From Rhodococcus qingshengii JCM 15477 (lineage in GTDB: Bacteria; Actinomycetota; Actinomycetes; Mycobacteriales; Mycobacteriaceae): 64,000 bases of DNA. The stretch covers positions 1,284,501-1,348,500 of the forward strand of contig NZ_CP096563.1 in NCBI RefSeq assembly GCF_023221595.1. The letters run 5' to 3'. How positions within the stretch are numbered: the stretch's first letter is position 1; each line of letters begins with the position of its first letter. This document shows positions 35,629 to 43,957 of the stretch, one piece after another. A program made the position numbers and the translations under genes. The notes below the pieces were generated by a model. It was not told where the DNA came from. It was given only the letters and a program-made list of their open reading frames with translations, and did no database searches.

Positions 35629-35725
35629 GAGTGTCCTCTCGGTAGCGTCTTTTCAGGCTAACCGGGATGACGGGTCGGTAAACAGGACCTTAGGTCCCAC
35701 GGTGCCGGTGATGCGGAGTCTGGTG

Positions 35726-36148
35726 CTACGGCACGTAGAACGATGTGACACCTGGGGTGATGATGGATCCGGCCACGGACAGCACGGCAACAGCGACTTG
35801 ACCGGTCCCGGTCTGCACGATCGCCTCTGCTGGGACTCCGTTGAGACCGTCCGAGAGCCGAGCGGAGCCGGAGGCCCCGGTCGAAAGGTTCAGCCAGCGC
35901 ACTTCGGACGAGAGCAGGCATCCCCACCGGCCTTCCTTGCCTCCGGTGATCGTCACCGTGCCGGGTTGTTCACCGACGACAGCTACGCAGCGGACGGCCG
36001 GCGCGTCGAAGCTGCCGTTCGGGTTGCCGTACGGCGCAGGGTTGATCTGGAATGGAATGGTCACCGCGGCGGATGCGAGCGCTACCGACGTCAGAGAGGA
36101 AGCGATCACGACGGATGTGCAGACGCTCAGTCGGCGAACGAGATTCAT
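35726..36148 (-). CDS. small secreted protein of unknown function
   Basis: 140 aa from ATG 36148, with GGAGG 8 bases upstream. A signal peptide is clear: MNLVRRLSVCTSVVIASSLT, hydrophobic core, likely cut after SVALASA. The mature part (~110 aa) has two cysteines (AVRCVAVVGEQPG and EGRWGCLLSSEV) that could form a disulfide and an otherwise beta-rich, Gly/Thr/Val composition. I do not recognise a family; it resembles small exported proteins of Rhodococcus and Nocardia. Confidence 0.7.
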   Translation of the reverse strand: MNLVRRLSVCTSVVIASSLTSVALASAAVTIPFQINPAPYGNPNGSFDAPAVRCVAVVGEQPGTVTITGGKEGRWGCLLSSEVRWLNLSTGASGSARLSDGLNGVPAEAIVQTGTGQVAVAVLSVAGSIITPGVTSFYVP

Positions 36149-36292
36149 CACGGAGGCCTCCAGCCATGTCCAGGTGATTTGCTTGTCTTCCCCGACGTAA
36201 CGTTTTGGTCGTAGCTTCCCTTCTTGCATCGCCGCATTGAAGACGACAGCCTCACCATATCCGGTTGCACAGGAGAATTCAGGTACTCGTCG

Positions 36293-36496
36293 CTATTCGC
36301 TACATGTGGCGGCCTCAGATGCCGTCCGTCGAACCGCCTCTGCCGTCGTCGAAGCACGTACTACGGCAACCGGTGTTCCGGCTGCGGGATCGAAACTCCA
36401 GTCCTGCCGATAGGACTGGAGTAGATCTGGATCTGTGATCATCGCACCTGGCGACAATCGCTGGGCGAGCGTGTTCAAAGCGTCGACATTGACCAT
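36293..36496 (-). pseudogene. remnant of a GlcD-type FAD-linked oxidase, N-terminus only
   Basis: The first ~51 codons read LAQRLSPGAMITDPDLLQSY, QDWSFDPAAGTPVAVVRAST, the normal opening of FAD-binding (PCMH) oxidases such as glycolate oxidase GlcD or D-lactate dehydrogenase. After STTAE the expected VQxVVRWA continuation is lost and the frame ends 16 codons later. The remaining ~400 residues are absent from the window. This is a deletion remnant. Confidence 0.6.
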
Positions 36497-36616
36497 GATC
36501 TGGTTTCAGCCTTCCGCTCCGCGATGTGAAACTCATTGTGTCCAAGGCATGTCCGTGGACCTGAGAGTTGAAAGTCAGTATCTCGAGTGCGGTTGAGATC
36601 CACCGAATGGCGTACG

Positions 36617-37165
36617 TCATATGTTGCTGAGGTCGGTCAGTACCTGATCGAAGGCGCCGGTACGTCCAGGTGTCACTACCTTCTGAAACAGTGTCAGGAC
36701 ACATTCGTCAAGGGCGTCCGTTGCCGTGAGGGTTCTTCTGGCGACGGTGCTTCTAGCGGACCATCGGCCACGTTCCATGTGTGCCAATGCGATTCCGTTA
36801 CGCCGGGCTGTTGCCTTTCGGCCCGATGAATGAACGAAGAGGTATGTTCTGCCCGCGATATCGACTTCGCACAGCTTATTCTTGCGGCGCATGGCCTTGG
36901 GCTTCTGGTCGATCAGGGTCCCGATCGTTCCGTCGGACAATCGAAGTGATGCAGGTCGGCCTTTGCGGAATGTGAGCCTGGATCGATCCTGCTCGGCTGT
37001 TGACGATTTCCTCTTCCGCCCGCTGGCAACGCTCTCCGATCCGTCGTCGGATGCGGGAATCAGTTCGCCTTGAACGTTCCCCGACGGATCGAATATCGAT
37101 ACGGCCGAACCACCTTCGGCGAGGTTGACGAACCAGCCGGTCTCTGTAGGGGTGTTCCATTTCAT
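36617..37165 (-). CDS. hypothetical protein, 182 aa
   Basis: Frame from ATG 37165 starts MKWNTPTETGWFVNLAEGGS, has a Ser/Lys/Arg-rich linker (GRKRKSSTAEQDRSR) and then a basic domain with RTYLFVHSSGRKATARRNGI and a helical end (LDECVLTLFQKVVTPG). It is basic overall. The ribosome binding site is weak (GAAGAA 12 bases away). Flanked by remnants on both sides, it may be a genuine accessory gene or the surviving part of one. No family recognised. Confidence 0.45.
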   Translation of the reverse strand: MKWNTPTETGWFVNLAEGGSAVSIFDPSGNVQGELIPASDDGSESVASGRKRKSSTAEQDRSRLTFRKGRPASLRLSDGTIGTLIDQKPKAMRRKNKLCEVDIAGRTYLFVHSSGRKATARRNGIALAHMERGRWSARSTVARRTLTATDALDECVLTLFQKVVTPGRTGAFDQVLTDLSNI

Positions 37166-37229
37166 GTAGATGATTATTCTTCATCAGTGCCGAGGAACAT
37201 CAGCCGACAGCCCGAGACGAGGATCGCGG

Positions 37230-37567
37230 TCAGGATTCGACAGTCACCTCGACGACGCCATCGTCGCCGTTGAAGCGAACCGCCGGCCAGTACCCGTCCA
37301 TGAAATGCAAACCGCACGCGTCTGTCAGACGTTGACAGTCGCTTCGACGGCCAGACGGTGAAGAGCCTGGTGCTGCTCGAAGACGTGGCGTAGGCGGGGA
37401 AGCATGCCGCGTGCAAGGGTGCCGAGCGTTTCGTCGACGATGCCGAAGCTGGGATTTGTCCTCACGTGAGCAGCGTAGACATCGAAGAAGGCAAGCCGCG
37501 ATTCTGCTGGGGCGGGCACAACGCCCGAACCGTGGCAGGAGCCGTTCTCTCGCCAATCCACTCGCAA
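37230..37567 (-). pseudogene. probable gene remnant between two frames
   Basis: Two partial frames look protein-like. Codons ending at 37325 give SRLAFFDVYAAHVRTNPSFG, IVDETLGTLARGMLPRLRHV and a helical end. A second frame ending at 37233 gives MDGYWPAVRFNGDDGVVEVT plus VES. Neither has a convincing start. The second tail is repeated near 30460 (see findings). Taken with the GlcD remnant I read 36.2-37.6 kb as a decayed stretch; identity of the original gene is unknown. Confidence 0.3.
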
Positions 37568-37653
37568 TGTCCCGCTGACTGGGCATCCGGAACCTTCTGC
37601 GCCGCGACTGCCTTAGCGTTCTACGTCGATAACCACGTGAAGGGATTTGTTCA

Positions 37654-39369
37654 ATGGCGAAGAATCAGGCACCCCCCGCGACACAAGCCAAGGACATCGT
37701 TGTCGATCTACTGGTGATCGGGTCCGGTACCGGCATGGCTGCCGCCCTCACCGCGAACGAGCTCGGCTTGTCCACGCTGATCGTGGAGAAGACGCAGTAC
37801 GTTGGCGGTTCGACGGCGCGGTCCGGTGGAGCGTTCTGGATGCCTGCCAACCCGATCTTGGCGAAAGCCGGTGCGGGCGACACCGTTGAGCGCGCGAAGA
37901 CATACGTGCGTTCGGTGGTCGGTGATACTGCCCCTGCCCAACGTGGGGAGGCATTCGTCGACAACGGTGCGGCCACCGTCGACATGCTTTACCGCACGAC
38001 GCCCATGAAGTTCTTCTGGGCCAAGGAATACTCCGATTACCACCCCGAACTGCCGGGAGGTAGCGCCGCCGGACGTACCTGCGAGTGCCTGCCGTTCGAC
38101 GCGTCGGTACTCGGCGCGGAACGCGGTCGCCTGCGGCCCGGTTTGATGGAAGCCGGACTGCCGATGCCGGTGACAGGTGCGGACTACAAGTGGATGAACC
38201 TGATGGTGAAGAAGCCGAGCAAGGCTTTCCCTCGCATCATCCGCCGCCTGGCGCAGGGCGTTTACGGCAAGTACGTACTCAAGCGTGAATACATCGCAGG
38301 CGGTCAGGCGCTCGCCGCCGGCCTGTTCGCAGGTGTGGTCCAGGCCGGTATCCCGGTGTGGACGGAAACGTCGTTGGTTCGGCTCATCACCGAAGATGGC
38401 CGCGTAACGGGTGCAGTTGTGGTGCAAGACGGACGTGAAGTGACGGTGACCGCTCGGCGTGGTGTCGTTCTGGCAGCCGGCGGGTTCGACCACAACATGG
38501 AGTGGCGCCACAAGTACCAGTCGGAGAGCCTCGGTGAGCACGAGAGCCTGGGCGCAGAGGGCAACACCGGCGAAGCGATCGAGGCAGCACAAGAGCTCGG
38601 CGCAGGTATCGGATCGATGGATCAGTCGTGGTGGTTCCCCGCGGTGGCAAGCATCAAGGGCCGCCCGCCGATGGTGATGCTCGCAGAGCGTGCGCTGCCA
38701 GGCTCGTTCATCGTCGACCAGACCGGTCGTCGATTCGTGAACGAGGCGACGGACTACATGTCGTTCGGCCAGCGCGTGCTCGAACGGGAAAAGGCCGGAG
38801 ATCCGGCCGAGTCGATGTGGTTTGTTTTCGACCAGGAGTACCGCAACAGCTACGTGTTCGCAGGCGGTATCTTCCCTCGTCAGCCGCTTCCGCAGGCATT
38901 CTTCGACTCCGGCATCGCGCACAAGGCGAGCAGTCCGGTCGAACTTGCCCGCAAGGTCGGTCTTCCCGAGGAGGCTTTTGCCGAGTCCTTCGAGAAGTTC
39001 AACGAGGCCGCTGCTGCCGGTAGCGATGCGGAATTTGGTCGCGGCGGAAGTGCATACGATCGGTACTACGGCGACCCGACAGTGTCCCCGAACCCGAACC
39101 TGAGGAAGCTCGACACGAGTGCCCTCTACGCGGTGAAGATGACGCTCAGCGACCTCGGCACCTGCGGCGGTGTGCAGGCAGACGAGCATGCACGCGTGCT
39201 TCGTGAGGACGGCAGCGTGATCGACGGCCTGTATGCGATCGGCAATACTGCGGCCAACGCATTCGGTCACACCTACCCGGGCGCCGGTGCAACGATCGGC
39301 CAGGGGCTGGTTTACGGATACATTGCCGCTCACCACGCAGCCGAGAAAGTAGCTGCGACTCAGCAGTAG
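37654..39369 (+). CDS. kstD: 3-ketosteroid delta-1-dehydrogenase family flavoprotein
   Basis: 571 aa, AAGGGA upstream of ATG 37654. FAD dinucleotide motif LLVIGSGTGMAAALTANELG, then VEKTQYVGGSTARSGGAFW. Candidate catalytic tyrosines: EYSDYHPELPGG (Tyr119-like), NEATDYMSFGQ (Tyr318-like) and GHTYPGAGATIGQG, whose Y-P-G-A-G spacing matches Tyr487 and Gly491 of Rhodococcus KsdD1. These enzymes dehydrogenate C1-C2 of 3-ketosteroids. The longer length and GSGTGMAAA motif place it with the KstD2/KstD3 side of the family. No other steroid genes are adjacent; a regulator site was not found. Confidence 0.9.
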   Translation: MAKNQAPPATQAKDIVVDLLVIGSGTGMAAALTANELGLSTLIVEKTQYVGGSTARSGGAFWMPANPILAKAGAGDTVERAKTYVRSVVGDTAPAQRGEAFVDNGAATVDMLYRTTPMKFFWAKEYSDYHPELPGGSAAGRTCECLPFDASVLGAERGRLRPGLMEAGLPMPVTGADYKWMNLMVKKPSKAFPRIIRRLAQGVYGKYVLKREYIAGGQALAAGLFAGVVQAGIPVWTETSLVRLITEDGRVTGAVVVQDGREVTVTARRGVVLAAGGFDHNMEWRHKYQSESLGEHESLGAEGNTGEAIEAAQELGAGIGSMDQSWWFPAVASIKGRPPMVMLAERALPGSFIVDQTGRRFVNEATDYMSFGQRVLEREKAGDPAESMWFVFDQEYRNSYVFAGGIFPRQPLPQAFFDSGIAHKASSPVELARKVGLPEEAFAESFEKFNEAAAAGSDAEFGRGGSAYDRYYGDPTVSPNPNLRKLDTSALYAVKMTLSDLGTCGGVQADEHARVLREDGSVIDGLYAIGNTAANAFGHTYPGAGATIGQGLVYGYIAAHHAAEKVAATQQ

Positions 39370-39388
39370 ATCCACTAGGCAACAGATC

Positions 39389-39450
39389 GCCGAACGGGAG
39401 ATCAGCACGCGTTTCCGATGCCGGGAACGTGCACTGGTCTCCCGTTCGGC
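39389..39450 (+). terminator. long nested hairpin after kstD
   Basis: GCCGAACGGGAGA (39389-39401) and TCTCCCGTTCGGC (39438-39450) are a perfect 13-bp pair. Inside, CACG/CGTG and GTTTCC/GGGAAC can pair further, giving a stem of over 20 bp with bulges. It starts 20 bp after the stop. Terminator function is most likely. Confidence 0.7.
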
Positions 39451-40058
39451 TTGTAGGAGCAATGCCGCCTGTATGTCCCATCTCGGTAACGCTGACGCGC
39501 CGGGTGACCAAGACGCGGTATCGTCTCCAGAAGTGACATGGGGCACTGGCGATTGTTCGACCAGATGCCATCCACCGAAGGCGCGCCTGATATCGACCGG
39601 TCGGGTCGAATGCGCAAAAACAGGTATGTACCCAGGTAATTCAACCGTGGTGTGGAGCGTCGTGAAGCGACAGCGTATGAGGTGATTCCTCATCCGCAAC
39701 GCAAGGATCTCCATGTTCCACCCTCTTTCCGACCATCCGGGTAGACACCCACCCTGTCGATCTTCGAATGAGAAGCCTTCGGTTTGTTCCGGCATTCGTA
39801 GTCCTCGATCAACGATCGATTCAGGCACTGCCTCGATGTAGAACCCGTATCTCCTGTGCTGTCACCAGGAGATGCAGACCTGCGGGTCTATGCGCGCGCT
39901 CGCGTTCGAGAGCGGTCACCGTACCTCTCTCCATGGCGCGATCCGAACATCTCACTCCAACGGAGTCTTGGTGCGATACACCGAGTAGCTCAGCACGTAT
40001 TGAGTGCTGTCTGCGGGTAGAGCCTGCACCTGCTCCGAGCACATCAGTCAAGGAAAAC
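39451..40058. other. 600-bp intergenic stretch, structured leader of the M23 gene
   Basis: No convincing gene is seen in any frame. The 3' half has two small perfect hairpins, ACTCC-AAC-GGAGT (about 39957-39969) and CAGCAC-N7-GTGCTG (about 39991-40009), suggesting a structured 5' leader for the downstream cell-wall hydrolase. I looked for the c-di-AMP (ydaO) riboswitch that often precedes such genes and could not match its conserved core. Confidence 0.4.
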
Positions 40059-40859
40059 ATGAGTAAGCACAGAAAACACAAGCCTTCCAGCACAAAACGA
40101 TTCATCGCCGTAACTGCGGGACTGGGCGCCCTTGTGGGGGCCGGAGCAGTAGCCAATGCAGGTACCGCCGGTGCGCAGGGCTGGTCGGCGAGTTGCAATT
40201 GGGAGTGGCCGGTAAGCGGATCACTTTCGCAGGGTTACCACGCGGGACATGACGGAGTCGACTTCGCTGTCAACGTCGGCACCGCGCTCCACGCGCCCAC
40301 ATCGGGCACGATTTCTGTTGCCGGACCCAATGATCCGGGTGGATATGGAACGTACATCCAGTTGGAAGCGGACAGTGGCGAGCAGATTCAGATGGGCCAC
40401 CTCTCCGAAACATGGGTCGGTGTGGGGCAACACGTCGAGGTAGGCGACGAGATCGGGGCAACGGGTAACACCGGTAGCTCCACCGGCCCACATCTGCATC
40501 TCCGCATTCACAGTGGAGGCGCCGTCGATCCCATGTCCTTCCTGAGTTCGATCGGGGCGTGCGATACCGGGTCGAGTATTGTTCCCGCGCCCGCGCCGGC
40601 ACAGGACGTAGCACCCGAATTTGCACCGGAACCGGCGCCTGCTCCCGTTGTCTACTCTGAGACATCCGAATCTGCACCGGTAGAAAGCATTCCGGAGTCG
40701 GAGACTCCAGCGCCCGGCTCAGAGGTAGTCGTTGCAGCCGGTGATACATTGTTCGACCTCGCGACAGAACGAGGTCTCACCTGGCAGCAGGTGTGGGACA
40801 TGAATCCGCAGATCGTCAATCCCGATCAGATCCTTGTGGGCGACGTGATCAACTTGTGA
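40059..40859 (+). CDS. secreted M23 metallopeptidase with C-terminal LysM domain
   Basis: 266 aa from ATG 40059 with AAGGA upstream. Signal peptide: KHRKHKPSSTKRFIAVTAGL, hydrophobic core, likely cut after AGTAGA. The peptidase domain (~45-165) has GYHAGHDGVDFAVNVGTALH (H-x3-D zinc ligands) and GPHLHLRIHSGGAVDP (HxH). A Pro/Ala/Glu linker follows, then a LysM motif (VVAAGDTLFDLATERGLTWQ, NPQIVNPDQILVGDVINL). Such proteins cut peptide crossbridges in peptidoglycan and bind the wall through LysM. The long structured leader suggests post-transcriptional control. Confidence 0.92.
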   Translation: MSKHRKHKPSSTKRFIAVTAGLGALVGAGAVANAGTAGAQGWSASCNWEWPVSGSLSQGYHAGHDGVDFAVNVGTALHAPTSGTISVAGPNDPGGYGTYIQLEADSGEQIQMGHLSETWVGVGQHVEVGDEIGATGNTGSSTGPHLHLRIHSGGAVDPMSFLSSIGACDTGSSIVPAPAPAQDVAPEFAPEPAPAPVVYSETSESAPVESIPESETPAPGSEVVVAAGDTLFDLATERGLTWQQVWDMNPQIVNPDQILVGDVINL

Positions 40860-40964
40860 GAGTTGATAATTCGATACTGATCCGGGGATGAGTCAACGGC
40901 TCGTACACGACCGGTTTCAGTACCCCAGTTGACTCCGAGTTCCACTTCGTGCGCGTGAGCGCTG

Positions 40965-40999
40965 CAGCCGGGCCGTGCATTTCACGGTCCGGCTGTTTT
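40965..40999 (+). terminator. Rho-independent terminator of the M23 gene
   Basis: CAGCCGGGCCGTG (40965-40977) and CACGGTCCGGCTG (40983-40995) form a 13-bp stem with one G-U pair and a 5-nt loop, followed by TTTT (40996-40999). Confidence 0.85.
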
Positions 41000-41103
41000 G
41001 CGCGCTCCGAGAAGTGATTCCTACCGAAGTACTGATGTGTGGTGGTTCGCTTCTTGGGCAGCCACGGCCAATCGCTGGGCATCTTGCCGATACTATTGAG
41101 CCC

Positions 41104-41865
41104 GTGAACCGGTCCGCGATCACCTCCCTACGTCGACGTTGGTCAGATGAGGGCGTCGATAATTTACGGGCGCAGCTGCTCGATCAGTCGCGGATCGTCA
41201 AGCCGCCCCACACTCTCGTCTCCCCATGGGCGGAGACCGATGACGGGCTGATCGATGTGCGTGGCCTGACAGCGGGTAGCGCTGAATTGGACATCCGGTA
41301 TCTCACGTTGGAACGGATTGATCTGAGTTTCGCTCGAGGTCCGATCTCCGTCTTCGAATCCGAATTATTCGACTGCCGTTTCGATTTCGTGGCACTGACC
41401 GGACAGCCCCGTTTCAATCGCCGATTCGAACGGTGCAGTTTCCGGGGTGCGACGCTCTCTCGTCTGGCGCTCGGACCGAGGGTCGTCGATTGCGATTTCA
41501 CTGGAGCCAAAGCACGCGGGCTCCGCTCCGTGCCCAATACTGTGTTCGAACGATGCGCATTCGACGACACAGACCTGACTGGTGCGCAGTTCGCCGATAC
41601 CTCATTCGTGGAGTGCACTTTCGGCGGCGCACGATTCTCGGCGGCCACGAGTTTTGTGCGGTGTTCCTTCACCCGGACCGCTGTCGAGTTCTCCGAGGCG
41701 CAAGTGTCGCGAACAACGTGTGACGGCACCGCGATTCCGGATCAATGGGAAGGTGAGGCCGATTCAGCAGTCGCACTGGAGCGGTATGCCGGTCGATATG
41801 CCCGAGCACTTGGCGTGGGGGATACAGAGGGTATGGCCCTCGATCCTGAAATGGATGATTCGTAA
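41104..41865 (+). CDS. pentapeptide-repeat protein
   Basis: 253 aa from GTG 41104; frames further upstream cross the terminator. From residue ~65 the sequence is a run of pentapeptide-like units: CRFDFVALTGQPRF, RCSFRGATLSRLAL, DCDFTGAKARGLRS, RCAFDDTDLTGAQFADTSF, ECTFGGARFSAATSF and RCSFTRTAVEFSEAQ. This predicts a right-handed quadrilateral beta-helix. The C-terminal ~35 residues are acidic. Roles in the family range from DNA mimicry to toxin immunity. It is followed 12 bp later by a small protein in the same operon. Confidence 0.7.
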   Translation: MNRSAITSLRRRWSDEGVDNLRAQLLDQSRIVKPPHTLVSPWAETDDGLIDVRGLTAGSAELDIRYLTLERIDLSFARGPISVFESELFDCRFDFVALTGQPRFNRRFERCSFRGATLSRLALGPRVVDCDFTGAKARGLRSVPNTVFERCAFDDTDLTGAQFADTSFVECTFGGARFSAATSFVRCSFTRTAVEFSEAQVSRTTCDGTAIPDQWEGEADSAVALERYAGRYARALGVGDTEGMALDPEMDDS

Positions 41866-41877
41866 AGGGGCAGATCG

Positions 41878-42294
41878 ATGACTCGCGGGGTCACGTTCAG
41901 GACAGTATTCGGTGGACCGTCGGTGCCGCTTGACTTCATCGAGGAGTTGACTCGGCTCAGACACCGGCTGAGGGGCATCGCGATGCAGTACGACTTCGAT
42001 CTGTTTGTTGTCGTTGGTGGCGACATCTCCGTGGTGACCGATCCGACCGGGATCCGGCTTCCGCGTGTGTTTCTGGGCAGGCGTACCGCTACGGCGCAGG
42101 TACAGATGAACACTGACGACGTGATGGGGGTGCCCGACCCGCGTGCATTTCTGTACACGACGATCCATGCGGCACTGACGGAACTGATCACGCGTGTCTC
42201 AGACCGCGACAACGACTTCGATGCGGACGGGGAGCGAGCGAAGATCGAGTTCTTGATCCTCGATGACATTGGCGAGCGCGAATCAAAGCTGTGA
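41878..42294 (+). CDS. small protein, resembles polymorphic-toxin immunity proteins
   Basis: 138 aa. Begins MTRGVTFRTVFGGPSVPLDF, continues with IEELTRLRHRLRGIAMQYDF, VVVGGDISVVTDPTGIRLPR and VFLGRRTATAQVQMNTDDVM. The order VTF-x-FGGPS, RLRGIA, FVVVGG, TGIRxPR recalls actinobacterial Imm-type immunity proteins (I think Imm39-like, unverified). No toxin gene lies next to it. Coupled 12 bp behind the pentapeptide protein. Confidence 0.5.
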   Translation: MTRGVTFRTVFGGPSVPLDFIEELTRLRHRLRGIAMQYDFDLFVVVGGDISVVTDPTGIRLPRVFLGRRTATAQVQMNTDDVMGVPDPRAFLYTTIHAALTELITRVSDRDNDFDADGERAKIEFLILDDIGERESKL

Positions 42295-42372
42295 TGGCAA
42301 ATGACAAATGCTGCGCTCCCGCATTCGTCAGGCTGTTGTCACTCTCTGGCATCAAACACTGCGGTGACCACT

Positions 42373-42714
42373 TCACAGAAAATCGCCGGGTGCCGGCGAT
42401 GGACGAACCTCACTGTGAGTTCTGCGGTGCGCGGTAGCGGTGACAAGTAGGTAGCGTTCAGCTGCGGCGTAGTCGGTGATCGATGTTCCGTCGGGCCCGG
42501 GGGTTTGAGTGATCAGGTCGAGGTATCGGCGGCGATAGAGGTATGCGTCGGGCTGGGTCAACAGGTACTCCGCGGCAGCGACGACGTCCAGGCTCGGTGC
42601 GGCTCGTCTGAGCCGGGTGCGCGCCGGCTGGTACGCAGCTCTGGCGTGTTTGGTCGGCCCGGTGGCCGTGTAGTGCCCGTCGCTGTGGTCGTCGTCTCGG
42701 GCATTGTCATTCAT
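42373..42714 (-). CDS. 113-aa protein translationally coupled to alkB
   Basis: ATG 42714 overlaps the alkB stop (ATGA). The N-terminus is polar (MNDNARDDDHSDGHYTATGP); the middle has an ordered stretch RRAAPSLDVVAAAEYLLTQP, DAYLYRRRYLDLITQTPGPD, ITDYAAAERYLLVTATAHRR and a disordered tail. No cysteines, so it is not a rubredoxin, the usual partner at this place in alk operons. Family unknown; a hydroxylase accessory role is only a contextual guess. Confidence 0.6.
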   Translation of the reverse strand: MNDNARDDDHSDGHYTATGPTKHARAAYQPARTRLRRAAPSLDVVAAAEYLLTQPDAYLYRRRYLDLITQTPGPDGTSITDYAAAERYLLVTATAHRRTHSEVRPSPAPGDFL

Positions 42715-43862
42715 ATCGTCGCCTTGGTGTGAATGAGCTCGACGTTGCCGTTGTAGTAGCCGAGGACACGGTGATCCATCATCCGCCGCCACAGTGGTGG
42801 TACGGCAGCGCAGACGATCATCACCGCGTATCCGGCAGGGAGTTGCGGAGCGGTTGGAGCGCTGCGCAGAGATTGGTAGCGCAGACGCGGATTCGCGTGA
42901 TGGTCACTGTGTCGTTGTAATTGGTACAGGAACAAATTGGACAAGAGATGATCACTGTTCCAACTGTCTTCGGGCCGGGCTTTGACAAAGCTGCCGTCTT
43001 GTCTTCGCGCACGGAGCAATCCGTAGTGTTCGAGGTAGTTTGCGGCCTCGAGGAACGTGATCCCGGCCAAGGCTTGCAGGAGCAGCCAGGGCAGTATCTG
43101 CCACCCGAATAAGGTGATCAACGTCCCGAACAGTGCGGCGCTCAGCGACCATGCCTGCAAGATGTTGTTTCGAGGCGACAGTGCGGGTGAACCCTGCCGG
43201 CGCAGGCGTGCTGATTCGATCCGCCAGCCCGATTTCAGACCTCCGAATACGCTGCGGGGCAGGAATATCCAGAACGATTCCCCGAAACGAGCACTGGCGG
43301 GATCGCGCGGCGTCGCAACGTTGACGTGGTGACCGTGATTGTGCTCGATGTAGAAGTGCCCGTAGAACGATTGAGCGAGCACAATTTTCGCCAACCGCCG
43401 CTCGAGGCGGCTGCTCTTGTGGCCTAGTTCGTGTGCGGCATTGATACCGACGCCCGCAACGACGCCGACGGTCATCGCCAGTGCGATCTTCTCTCCGGTT
43501 GCCATCGGGGCGTGCGCCCAACACCATGCGGCGAAGACGAGGCCAGCGTATTGAAGTGGCACGAACAGGTAGGTACACCAGCGGTAGTAGCGGTCGTCCT
43601 GCAATGCCGCGATCACGTTGTCGGGTGGGCTGCGGCCATCTGCGCCGACTGCGACGTCGACGATCGGGATGACGAGAATCAGGATCCAGGCACCGGTCGC
43701 CCAGAACAGGCCGAGGTGCAAATATTCGACCAGCAGCCAGGACAGGAAGGGACTCAGCGGGATCAGCAATCCCAACGGCCACCAGTAACGCTTCCGATCC
43801 CGCCATGCAGGAGCGTCGACACCTGCTTCGGCGCTCGCTCGAATGTCGTCGGTGTCTGTCAT
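42711..43862 (-). CDS. alkB: alkane 1-monooxygenase
   Basis: 383 aa from ATG 43862 with GAGAAG upstream (ATG 43910 possible). The diiron histidine boxes are in place: NAAHELGHKSSRLERR, IEHNHGHHVNVATPRDP and LQRHSDHHANPRLRYQSL, plus the AlkB signature NYLEHYGLLRARRQDG. Several membrane helices precede box 1. AlkB inserts oxygen into the terminal carbon of n-alkanes using rubredoxin electrons. No rubredoxin, rubredoxin reductase or TetR regulator is adjacent, so this resembles the stand-alone alkB copies of R. erythropolis. Confidence 0.93.
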   Translation of the reverse strand: MTDTDDIRASAEAGVDAPAWRDRKRYWWPLGLLIPLSPFLSWLLVEYLHLGLFWATGAWILILVIPIVDVAVGADGRSPPDNVIAALQDDRYYRWCTYLFVPLQYAGLVFAAWCWAHAPMATGEKIALAMTVGVVAGVGINAAHELGHKSSRLERRLAKIVLAQSFYGHFYIEHNHGHHVNVATPRDPASARFGESFWIFLPRSVFGGLKSGWRIESARLRRQGSPALSPRNNILQAWSLSAALFGTLITLFGWQILPWLLLQALAGITFLEAANYLEHYGLLRARRQDGSFVKARPEDSWNSDHLLSNLFLYQLQRHSDHHANPRLRYQSLRSAPTAPQLPAGYAVMIVCAAVPPLWRRMMDHRVLGYYNGNVELIHTKATI

Positions 43863-43957
43863 CGAAACTTCTCGAGCACGGGAAAGTGGAATACGGTCAT
43901 TGCTCTCCAACGGTTCGTGCGGACTTTCGAAGTGGTGTGCTGCGGCGTCTCAGGCGG

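Noticed and set aside
37708..39828. 706-codon minus-strand frame opposite kstD
   Set aside because: Antisense shadow of a high-GC gene; no motif and low-complexity His/Arg/Ala sequence.
39768..40058. 97-residue N-terminal extension of the M23 protein
   Set aside because: ATG 40059 has AAGGA and is followed at once by a signal peptide; an exported protein would not carry the extension.
39900..40058. c-di-AMP (ydaO-type) riboswitch before the M23 gene
   Set aside because: The conserved core could not be matched by eye; only simple stems are present.
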